Source of the DNA: Alphaproteobacteria bacterium
GTDB lineage: Bacteria; Pseudomonadota; Alphaproteobacteria; Micavibrionales; SZUA-601
DNA length: 10,657 nucleotides
Assembly (NCBI GenBank): GCA_028290805.1
Contig: JAQGJA010000085.1
Span: forward strand, 1 to 10,657
Reading direction: 5' to 3'
A program made the position numbers and the translations under genes. Of the stretch, positions 5,220 to 10,657 are shown piece by piece. The notes under the pieces are model-generated. The model was given only the letters and a program-made list of their open reading frames with translations, did no database searches and was not told the DNA's origin. The first letter of the stretch is position 1, and every line of letters begins with the position of its first letter.

Positions 5220-5716
5220 AAGATAGATCGTGTCCAGGAAGCTGCGCTAAGGTAATTTTCATCGAATAAAGAGCGGTTTCCGGGGCATTTTTTTGTTCTT
5301 ACCATTTCCTGCAATTCTTTTTGCGTCCGGCGGACAAAATCGTCGATATCGATTTCGCAATCGCTATAGTCTGTTACAAGGGTTTCGATGTTCGGGTCTT
5401 CATAAGATGATGGCGGTTCGATAGAGAACCGTATAAATTCTGCCGTGTCAGTATCACCATTGCTGCGGTAAACAAGCATTACAGATTTGCTGTCCCAATT
5501 TAGTACAGGACGGTAAAACTGGACCTGATTCACTTTACCTGTGGCAGGATTGACAGAGATGAGACGATCTTCTCTGACTTCCACTTTTGCAATAGCCCCG
5601 TGGCTGTATGGTTTCCAGCGGCCTAAGAATATGGGCAGGATTTTCTCGTCTTCGGCGTAACCGGCGGAAACGGCCAGAAAAAAAATCAGCAGGCTAAAAA
5701 GGAAAATTCGTTTCAT
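5207..5716 (-). CDS. Small exported (periplasmic) protein coupled to sdhA (169 aa), unrecognised
   Basis: I do not recognise this family. The N-terminus is a clear Sec signal peptide: MKR, a Phe/Leu-rich hydrophobic core (about residues 4-17) and a cleavage site after AGYA, giving a mature protein that begins EDEK. The mature part of about 148 residues contains two cysteines (120 and 144 from the chosen start) that could form a disulfide in the periplasm. It lacks a lipobox. The ATG at 5714-5716 shares a base with the sdhA stop codon (TGATG), a classical coupling arrangement; a TTG one codon upstream is less likely. It is therefore co-expressed with sdhCDA and takes the place normally held by sdhB. 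It is more AT-rich than sdhA. A link to respiration is possible from position only; no motif supports one. Confidence 0.78.
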   Translation of the reverse strand: MKRIFLFSLLIFFLAVSAGYAEDEKILPIFLGRWKPYSHGAIAKVEVREDRLISVNPATGKVNQVQFYRPVLNWDSKSVMLVYRSNGDTDTAEFIRFSIEPPSSYEDPNIETLVTDYSDCEIDIDDFVRRTQKELQEMVRTKKCPGNRSLFDENYLSAASWTRSILNRK

Positions 5717-7518
5717 CAATACGTTCTTGCCTTCGGCGGCACCGGATCGACATCAAACCCTTCCGTCGTCAGGGTCACCGGGCGTTCGCCCAATTGTACC
5801 TTGCCGCTTTGATCGACCAGGACCAGAGAATGCTTCATCCAGTTGACGTCGTCGCGGTTCGGGAAATCTTCGCGGGCTTGGGCGCCGCGGGATTCGGTGC
5901 GGTTTTCGGCAGTATACATGGTGGCGACGGCCTGGGTGCGCAGATTATCCAGCTCCAGCGTTTCAACCAGGTCGGAATTCCAGATCAAAGAACGGTCGCG
6001 CACCAGAACATCGCTGAATTTCGCCGACATGGCGCTGATTTTCTGGCAGCCTTCGGTCAAAATTTCGGCGGTGCGGAACACGGCGGCATCGCTTTGCATG
6101 ATACCCTGCATTTCCGCGCGCAATTCGGCGGTCGGGATTGCCCCTGCGGCATTGCGCAAACGGTCGAAACGGTCGATCAGCGGGGTCAGAACATCGCCGG
6201 GCAGTTTCTTGTGCGGCGTCCCGGGCTGGACCAATTTAGCCGCCTGGATCGAAGCGGCGCGCCCGAACACGACCAGGTCGAGCAGGGAGTTCGAGCCCAG
6301 GCGATTCGCGCCATGCACGGAAACGCACGCCGCCTCGCCGATGGCCATCAGGCCCGGGACCACGTTATTGGGGTTTTCATTGGTCGGGAACACGACCTCG
6401 CAATGCACATTGGTCGGAATGCCGCCCATATTGTAATGGACGGTCGGCAGGACAGGGATGGGTTCTTTCAGCACATCAACGCCCGAAAAAATCCGCGCCG
6501 TTTCGGCAATGCCGGGTAAACGCTGGTGGATGACCTCGGCGCCCAGATGCTCCAGATGCAGGAAAATATGGTCTTTCTTTTTGCCCACGCCGCGTCCGGC
6601 GCGGATTTCCATCGTCATGGAACGGGAGACAACGTCGCGGGATGCCAGGTCCTTTGCGTTGGGCGCGTAACGCTCCATAAACCGCTCGCCGTCGCCATTG
6701 GTCAGATACCCGCCTTCGCCGCGCGCCCCTTCGGTAATGAGACAGCCTGCGCCATAAATCCCGGTCGGGTGGAACTGGACGAATTCCATGTCCTGCAAAG
6801 GCAACCCGGCGCGCATCACCATGCCATTGCCGTCGCCGGTACAGGTATGCGCCGAAGTGCACGAGAAATAAGCGCGGCCGTAACCGCCCGTCGCCAATAC
6901 CGTCTGGTGCCCGCGGAACAGATGCAACGTGCCGTCATCCAGGTTCCAGGCCAATACGCCAAGGCATTCGCCGCTTGTAGGATCCATCACCAGATCCAGG
7001 GCAAAATATTCCACGAAAAACTCGGCTCGGTGCTTCAGCGATTGCTGGTACAATGTGTGTAAAATGGCATGCCCCGTACGGTCGGCGGCGGCGCAAGTGC
7101 GAAAGGCCTGACCCTTGCCATACTCGGTGGTCATGCCGCCGAATGCGCGCTGGTAAATCTTGCCCTCAGCCGTGCGCGAAAACGGCACGCCGTAATGTTC
7201 CAACTCGATAATGGCGGGGATGGCCTGCTCGCACATATAGGCGATAGCGTCCTGATCTCCGAGCCAGTCCGACCCCTTGATCGTGTCGTAAAAATGATAG
7301 CGCCAGTCATCGTCGCCCATATTGCCCAAAGCTGCTGAAATCCCGCCTTGTGCCGCCACCGTATGGGAACGCGTGGGGAACACCTTGGTCAGGCAGGCGG
7401 TCTTCAACCCTTTTTCCGCCATGCCGAATGTGGCGCGCAATCCTGCGCCCCCTGCGCCCACGACGACGACATCGTAATTATGCTCGGTAATGGGATAGGC
7501 GGTGTTTTGCGTGGCCAT
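5716..7518 (-). CDS. sdhA: Succinate dehydrogenase flavoprotein subunit
   Basis: Catalytic subunit of complex II (TCA cycle and respiratory chain): oxidises succinate to fumarate on the cytoplasmic face and passes electrons to SdhB. At 600 residues it has the usual length. Motifs in order: the FAD-binding VVVVGAGGAGLRA (17-29); TRSHTVAAQGG (49-59) with H52, the residue that covalently holds FAD; QFHPTG (248-253, H250) and TEGARGEGG (262-270, R266) in the dicarboxylate site; SRDVVSRSM (293-301) with the proton-transfer Arg; HYNMGGIPT (361-369, H361); and EAACVSVHGANRLGSNSLL near residue 400. The start at 7516-7518 is 15 bases after the sdhD stop and has only a poor Shine-Dalgarno sequence, implying coupling. 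All key residues are present. The unusual point is that sdhB does not follow it. Confidence 0.97.
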   Translation of the reverse strand: MATQNTAYPITEHNYDVVVVGAGGAGLRATFGMAEKGLKTACLTKVFPTRSHTVAAQGGISAALGNMGDDDWRYHFYDTIKGSDWLGDQDAIAYMCEQAIPAIIELEHYGVPFSRTAEGKIYQRAFGGMTTEYGKGQAFRTCAAADRTGHAILHTLYQQSLKHRAEFFVEYFALDLVMDPTSGECLGVLAWNLDDGTLHLFRGHQTVLATGGYGRAYFSCTSAHTCTGDGNGMVMRAGLPLQDMEFVQFHPTGIYGAGCLITEGARGEGGYLTNGDGERFMERYAPNAKDLASRDVVSRSMTMEIRAGRGVGKKKDHIFLHLEHLGAEVIHQRLPGIAETARIFSGVDVLKEPIPVLPTVHYNMGGIPTNVHCEVVFPTNENPNNVVPGLMAIGEAACVSVHGANRLGSNSLLDLVVFGRAASIQAAKLVQPGTPHKKLPGDVLTPLIDRFDRLRNAAGAIPTAELRAEMQGIMQSDAAVFRTAEILTEGCQKISAMSAKFSDVLVRDRSLIWNSDLVETLELDNLRTQAVATMYTAENRTESRGAQAREDFPNRDDVNWMKHSLVLVDQSGKVQLGERPVTLTTEGFDVDPVPPKARTY

Positions 7519-7533
7519 ATTGGTACCCGGAAA

Positions 7534-7938
7534 TTAAAGGCGGAAGGTGATGTAAAGAACGGTAAAGACGCTGAAAATACCCAGGCCATAACAGAATATG
7601 CTGTAAGCCAAAGCTGCGGGCACCTGGATTTTATGATTGGGCACATAATCGATGATGATTTCCTGTCCCGCAATCCCGGCATGATAGAAATTCATGCCCA
7701 TGAATACCGAAAGCAGCAGGGAATTATAAGGCTTCTTGACCCATGCAAGCGCCGCCGCATGATCAAACCCGCCGGCCAGTGCATGCATCAGGGAAAAGAA
7801 AAACCACAGGGTAAGCGGGATCAACAGGATTGAAGAAACTTTGATCATCCACCAGTGCTGCGTGCCTTTTTTAGCGCTGCCCAGACCCTTGGCGCGGGCA
7901 AGCGGGGTACGGAGATGGTTCGGATCAGGATATGGCAT
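7534..7938 (-). CDS. sdhD: Succinate dehydrogenase membrane anchor subunit, SdhD
   Basis: Small inner-membrane subunit that, with SdhC, anchors SdhAB, holds heme b and helps form the ubiquinone site. The 134 residues have three likely membrane helices (about 33-53, 71-92 and 105-130), preceded by a polar N-terminus (PLARAKGLGSAKKGTQHWW). The family signature is FYHAGIAGQEIIIDYV (84-99): H86 is the expected heme ligand and D97-Y98 the conserved Asp-Tyr pair, the Tyr acting at the quinone site. The ATG at 7936-7938 follows the sdhC TAA directly, with GGAG nine bases upstream. Identification rests on this motif plus its place between sdhC and sdhA, as these anchors diverge quickly. Confidence 0.93.
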   Translation of the reverse strand: MPYPDPNHLRTPLARAKGLGSAKKGTQHWWMIKVSSILLIPLTLWFFFSLMHALAGGFDHAAALAWVKKPYNSLLLSVFMGMNFYHAGIAGQEIIIDYVPNHKIQVPAALAYSIFCYGLGIFSVFTVLYITFRL

Positions 7939-8328
7939 TTATAGAACTCCGATAATATAAATCCAGGTGGCGATGGCGGCCACGATACTGGAAATAATGA
8001 TGATCACGCCCAGCATTTTGGCGCGCTTTAGTTCAAGCCCATAGCCCGAATCCCAGAACAGATGCCGCGTGCCGCTTAATAACTGATACCAGAAAGCCCA
8101 GGTGAAACCGAACAATACGACCTGGCCCAAAGGATGCTGCACAACATGCTGGAAGCGGTCATAAGCCGGTGCGCCATGCGCGATCGCCATCAGCCAGTAC
8201 ACGATAATCAGCGATCCCGCCACCAAAGCCGCGCCCGTTGCCCGGTGCAGGATCGAGGTCAGCGAGGTGATCTTGAAAAACAGATTATAGGTCTGGATAT
8301 GGGGGCTTAAGGGGCGTTTGATGGACAT
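7939..8328 (-). CDS. sdhC: Succinate dehydrogenase cytochrome b556 subunit, SdhC
   Basis: First gene of the sdh set; the product spans the inner membrane and shares heme b and the ubiquinone site with SdhD. From the ATG at 8326-8328 it has 129 residues with the normal N-terminus MSIKRPLSPH and three helices (about 28-50, 67-86 and 105-126). SILHRATG (25-32) provides the Ser and Arg of the quinone site (S25, R29, same spacing as in E. coli SdhC), and GTRHLFWDSG (86-95) provides the heme ligand H89. The frame is open 56 codons further upstream, but that extension would cover the promoter and lacks family similarity, so the shorter start is used. AAGGC lies upstream as a modest ribosome binding site. 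It overlaps nothing and is followed at once by sdhD. Confidence 0.95.
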   Translation of the reverse strand: MSIKRPLSPHIQTYNLFFKITSLTSILHRATGAALVAGSLIIVYWLMAIAHGAPAYDRFQHVVQHPLGQVVLFGFTWAFWYQLLSGTRHLFWDSGYGLELKRAKMLGVIIIISSIVAAIATWIYIIGVL

Positions 8329-8359
8329 GCGACTGCCTTTTGGAGTGACCGTATGAGGC

Positions 8360-8388
8360 AATATAGAACGGCAGGAGGAAAAGGGCAA
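8360..8388 (-). promoter_or_regulatory. Promoter of the sdhC-sdhD-sdhA operon
   Basis: On the minus strand TTGCCC (8383-8388) and TATATT (8360-8365) are separated by 17 bases. Transcription would start near 8353, giving a leader of about 25 bases before the sdhC ATG. It supports the short sdhC start and should also drive the exported-protein gene after sdhA. Confidence 0.5.
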
Positions 8389-8436
8389 ACGGCTAAAATG
8401 ACCCGCTGAAAACGGGACAATTAAAAGCATTAAACG

Positions 8437-8465
8437 TTGACATAAATTAAAATGGCTGTTACTTA
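8437..8465 (+). promoter_or_regulatory. Candidate promoter of the tandem-repeat protein gene
   Basis: A perfect TTGACA (8437-8442) lies 17 bases before TACTTA (8460-8465), a poor -10. The start would fall near 8472, about 20 bases before the ATG at 8491. A small hairpin (CCCG 8402-8405, CGGG 8413-8416) lies between this element and the sdhC promoter. Confidence 0.35.
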
Positions 8466-8490
8466 ACCAGCCAAAGCGGAAAGCAAGAAA

Positions 8491-9498
8491 ATGCACATAG
8501 AAAATAATGCTGTTTTGTGCAGCAACGACCCGGATTACGATTCCAAATTACTGGCTCATATAGAAAGTCAGCTGGATTTGTTTGGCGATGAAATTTCAGC
8601 CGCCGAGAAAAAGAAAGCAGCTTCAGGACTGTTAAAGAATTTTGCGTTTTACAAGGTTAAAACAATAAAAAAATCAAGCCCGGTATTTGATTACTATGGC
8701 AAAGTATCGGAAACGGCAGATCTGCTGGGCAATGGCTTGACCCGCAGGGATTATCTCCGGGCATGCATCGAGCATAATGAGCTTTTCGTCCAGACGCCGG
8801 AAACGGTAAAAGCGAATGTCGATGGCCCCGTAAACGCCTTTGAAAAAGACGGGCTGGAACGTAAACACTATATCCGGGCCTGCGTAAAGCGACCTTCCCT
8901 TTTCAGCCTGTCGGGCGAAAAAGTCATTGCCAATATCGAGGGCATGATTGAAATTTTTAAAGAGGACGGTCTTGACCACAGGAATTATCTTGCCGCCTGT
9001 CTTAAACAGCCCCAGCTATTTTACCAGTTGCCACAAACCCTGTCCCGCAATGTCAATGGCGTGGTGGACAGGTTCGAAAAGGATGGCCTTGACCGCAAGA
9101 CCTATCTCCAGGCATGCTTGGGCCAGGCAACGTTGTTCTATCAGTCTGACAAGACGATTGGCAGGCATATTGAATATATGATGACAATGGCGGATATGGG
9201 CTTTTTACCTAAAGATAATAGCGTGCCATATCCTTATAAAGCCCTCTTCAGGCACCTGGCAGATAAGCCCGCACAATTATGTTTCGCAGATGAAAATTAT
9301 ATCATGCGGATTGATTATGCGACGCGAAACCAGAATAAAGCCAGCAGATATGGTTTGCTGTCAAAACCAAAATATCAGATCGAGCAAGATTACAAAATGA
9401 ATTTCGGCCTGGCCTTTTCGACGGATAGTGTTTTGCCCGAAGTGCAGGAGCAGCTTAAGGGCAGAAATCTGTGGCCTAAAAAAACGAAGGCAGCTTAG
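8491..9498 (+). CDS. Tandem helical-repeat protein resembling mTERF repeats (335 aa)
   Basis: No enzyme motif is seen. The centre is a set of four repeats with an exact period of 39 residues, starting at G82, G121, G160 and G199. The consensus is roughly G-L-[TDE]-R-[RK]-x-Y-[LI]-x-A-C-[LVI]-x-x-x-x-L-F-x-x-x-x-x-[TV]-x-x-N-[VI]-x-G, then a helix ending in F-[EK]-[KE]-D. A degenerate copy precedes them (about 55-81, IKKSSPVFDYYGKVSETADLL) and another follows (about 237-275). The pattern of paired helices with P-x-L-F and a Gly break resembles mTERF nucleic-acid-binding solenoids, so a scaffold binding nucleic acid or protein is plausible; this is inference. There is no signal peptide or membrane helix. 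The gene is divergent from sdhC, and its last 23 bases overlap the convergent amidotransferase gene. The ATG at 8491 has only a weak AAGCAAGA upstream. Confidence 0.8.
   Translation: MHIENNAVLCSNDPDYDSKLLAHIESQLDLFGDEISAAEKKKAASGLLKNFAFYKVKTIKKSSPVFDYYGKVSETADLLGNGLTRRDYLRACIEHNELFVQTPETVKANVDGPVNAFEKDGLERKHYIRACVKRPSLFSLSGEKVIANIEGMIEIFKEDGLDHRNYLAACLKQPQLFYQLPQTLSRNVNGVVDRFEKDGLDRKTYLQACLGQATLFYQSDKTIGRHIEYMMTMADMGFLPKDNSVPYPYKALFRHLADKPAQLCFADENYIMRIDYATRNQNKASRYGLLSKPKYQIEQDYKMNFGLAFSTDSVLPEVQEQLKGRNLWPKKTKAA
8734..9201 (+). repeat. Four in-gene tandem repeats of 117 bp (39 codons)
   Basis: Units begin at 8734, 8851, 8968 and 9085; the last is about one codon shorter. Similarity is clear at the protein level (each has GL, Y, AC, LF and N at fixed places) but low at the DNA level, so the repeats are old and diverged rather than a recent slippage product. 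The most alike pair is units 3 and 4. Confidence 0.82.
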
Positions 9499-10228
9499 AG
9501 CGGTGCAGGAAATCGATTAAAAGCCCATGGCTGACCGCAACATTTTCCATGCGCCCCAGCATGTCCTGTAATGTTTTCGCGCCATGAAGTTCGGTCACGG
9601 TCTTGCGGTTATCCGGGTCATTAATAAAGCCCGCCACGCCCTGGACGGTCGCTTCGGGATGGAACTGGGTGCCGATAAAATGCCCGTCCCGGCTGACCAT
9701 CCCGGTCAGCGCGTGTTCGCGCTTGGCAAAGGGAATGAAATCGGGATGGCCGCCCGTCAGCACAACTTCGTAAAAACGGTTTTCCAGCGTATCGAAACGG
9801 TCGGGGAGCCCGGCGACTATTTCCGGCAGTTCGCCATGGATTTTTTCCTGGGTGTGAATGCCTGATAATCTGCCTTCAGGCCGCAACCCGGCCACGCCCA
9901 TTTTCAGATCATGGGCCAGCATCTGGAAAGAATGGCAGATGGCGAAATAATCTTTCGGCTTGTCCGGGTTTTGCTTGTTATAGGTGAATAATTCGTGGGC
10001 GAAATTAAAAAAGACCGGACCCCATTCACCATAAACATTCGGGTCGCCCGGCCCGCCCGAGGAAATAAATACGTCGAAATCTTTTAGGGCTGGAATTTCA
10101 TTCTTCCGGCGCAAATCGAACAAGACCGGTTTATAGCCACAGGATTCAGCGGCGGCGATAATACTGGGAATGCCGCGGCCTTCCATGCCGTCGTAAAAAT
10201 CAATCAGGGCCAAAGGCTTTGCAGTCAT
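9476..10228 (-). CDS. Class I glutamine amidotransferase-like protein
   Basis: A flavodoxin-like (triad GATase) fold of 250 residues standing alone without a synthetase domain. The oxyanion-hole loop ISSGGPGDPNVYG is at 55-67. The nucleophile is C98 in FAICHSFQML, a variant of the usual G-x-C-x-G-x-Q elbow in which both glycines are replaced (Ala and Ser), and the His-Glu pair is H190 and E192 in IGTQFHPEA. Activity is likely kept since Cys, His and Glu are all present. Similar stand-alone proteins are annotated as GMP synthase-like, but the substrate is unknown here. The ATG at 10226-10228 is preferred to a TTG 16 codons upstream, because the added residues have no family character. The 3' end overlaps the convergent repeat-protein gene by 23 bases. 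It diverges from the acyl-CoA dehydrogenase across about 100 bases. Confidence 0.87.
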   Translation of the reverse strand: MTAKPLALIDFYDGMEGRGIPSIIAAAESCGYKPVLFDLRRKNEIPALKDFDVFISSGGPGDPNVYGEWGPVFFNFAHELFTYNKQNPDKPKDYFAICHSFQMLAHDLKMGVAGLRPEGRLSGIHTQEKIHGELPEIVAGLPDRFDTLENRFYEVVLTGGHPDFIPFAKREHALTGMVSRDGHFIGTQFHPEATVQGVAGFINDPDNRKTVTELHGAKTLQDMLGRMENVAVSHGLLIDFLHRSKLPSFF

Positions 10229-10315
10229 AGGGTTGATATAGGCCTTACGCGGTGCAATGCAATATAAATTACGCAAAAATTAAACCTGTTCCTGCACAAT
10301 GGAAAGACTCATTTT

Positions 10316-10321
10316 AAGGAG
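10316..10321 (+). promoter_or_regulatory. Ribosome binding site of the acyl-CoA dehydrogenase gene
   Basis: AAGGAG lies eight bases before the ATG at 10330, a consensus site at ideal distance that fixes the start. I see no convincing -35/-10 pair in the AT-rich divergent region 10229-10315. Confidence 0.75.
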
Positions 10322-10329
10322 TCCTGCCC

Positions 10330-10657
10330 ATGCCCAGTTACGCCGCCCCGCTGCAAACCGTCCAGTTCCTGCTTCACGACGTGATCGGCATGCAGCGTTT
10401 GACCGCCTTGCCGCAATACAGCGATGCTACCCAGGAATTAAGCAACGCTGTATTGGAAGCGGCGGGCGAATTTATGGCGGGGGAATTATTCCCCTTGAAC
10501 GTCGTCGGCGATCAGAAAGGCTGCGTCTGGAAAGACGGGGAGGTGACTTCGCCACCCGGTTTTCGCGACGCCTATCAAAATTATATCGCAGGCGGCTGGG
10601 CCGGATTATCCGCCCCGACAGAATTCGGCGGGCAAGGATTGCCGACGGTTTTAAACA
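10330..10657 (+). CDS. Acyl-CoA dehydrogenase (N-terminal part, runs off the window)
   Basis: FAD-dependent enzyme that introduces a 2,3-double bond in acyl-CoA thioesters (beta-oxidation or related breakdown), passing electrons to ETF. Only 109 codons are present, covering the N-terminal helical domain. Typical features are the start MPSYAAPLQTVQFLLHDVIG (residues 1-20), EAAGEFMAGELFPLNVVGD (about 46-64), the TSPPGFRDAY segment and GWAGLSAPTEFGGQGLP (about 90-106). This combination, including the PLN-x-x-GD step and GGQGLP, fits the larger FadE/DmdC-like branch rather than short-chain enzymes; that finer placement is inferred. The catalytic Glu and FAD-binding motifs lie beyond the window, so substrate class cannot be told. 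Confidence 0.9.
   Translation, partial: MPSYAAPLQTVQFLLHDVIGMQRLTALPQYSDATQELSNAVLEAAGEFMAGELFPLNVVGDQKGCVWKDGEVTSPPGFRDAYQNYIAGGWAGLSAPTEFGGQGLPTVLN

Noticed and set aside
5794..6519. Long open frame on the plus strand opposite sdhA (about 240 codons)
   Set aside because: It is a mirror of sdhA codon bias. It has no family motif, no ribosome binding site, and lies wholly antisense to a strongly conserved gene. Other long antisense frames over sdhA, sdhB and rsmE are rejected for the same reason.
8399..8419. Small hairpin between sdhC and the repeat-protein gene as a terminator
   Set aside because: The stem is four perfect pairs, extendable only past a mismatch. It follows no gene end and has no long T-run, so it is not supported as a terminator.
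8329..8496. N-terminal extension of sdhC by 56 codons
   Set aside because: It would run through the sdhC promoter and overlap the start of the divergent gene. The extension lacks SdhC similarity, while MSIKRPLSPH at 8328 is a typical start.
8734..9201. TALE-type DNA-recognition repeats
   Set aside because: The period is 39 rather than 33-35 residues. The TALE signature and variable di-residue are missing; the motif is closer to mTERF.
10229..10276. TTG-initiated extension of the amidotransferase
   Set aside because: A rare start codon without a ribosome binding site, adding residues with no family character; the ATG at 10228 suffices.

Overview
The window looks like the chromosome of an alphaproteobacterium. 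The succinate dehydrogenase subunits, the UbiA/RsmE pair and the DmdC-like acyl-CoA dehydrogenase all have alphaproteobacterial-type motifs. I cannot place it below class. There are no tRNA or rRNA genes, CRISPR arrays, or transposases.

Layout. (1) 1-2130: the 5' part of ubiA (ubiquinone prenyltransferase) runs off the left edge on the minus strand. It is preceded by a small membrane-protein gene that overlaps its start. rsmE (16S rRNA methyltransferase) is divergent on the plus strand. Its 3' end overlaps, tail to tail, an unrecognised membrane-protein gene that directly follows sdhB. (2) 2133-8328: the sdhC-sdhD-sdhA-sdhB set, all on the minus strand, encodes complex II. sdhC, sdhD and sdhA are tightly packed. 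sdhA is coupled by a TGATG overlap to a small exported-protein gene, and sdhB lies about 2.8 kb further on. (3) 2928-5206: the stretch between the exported-protein gene and sdhB holds three plus-strand genes: a small probable secreted protein with a near-consensus promoter, a family 2 glycosyltransferase, and a GH24-type lysozyme with an N-terminal peptidoglycan-binding domain. The lysozyme reading frame is broken by two compensating frameshifts. (4) 8329-9498: divergent from sdhC is a protein with at least four tandem 39-residue helical repeats that resemble mTERF repeats. (5) 9476-10657: a class I glutamine amidotransferase-like gene on minus, overlapping the repeat gene's 3' end, and the start of an acyl-CoA dehydrogenase running off the right edge.

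Working together: SdhC and SdhD anchor SdhA and SdhB in the inner membrane, passing electrons from succinate to ubiquinone, and ubiA supplies an early step of ubiquinone synthesis. The genes inside the sdh cluster have no evident respiratory role. Each of the first and third has its own strong-looking sigma70-type promoter, so the block reads as cargo inserted into an ancestral sdhCDAB operon.

No complete new multi-gene system can be claimed. The points most worth following are the split sdh operon and its regulatory DNA, the promoter-terminator-RBS arrangement before the lysozyme, the double frameshift, and the repeat protein. No gene-free stretch exceeds 300 bases; the longest (8329-8490) holds the sdhC promoter and the upstream region of the repeat-protein gene.
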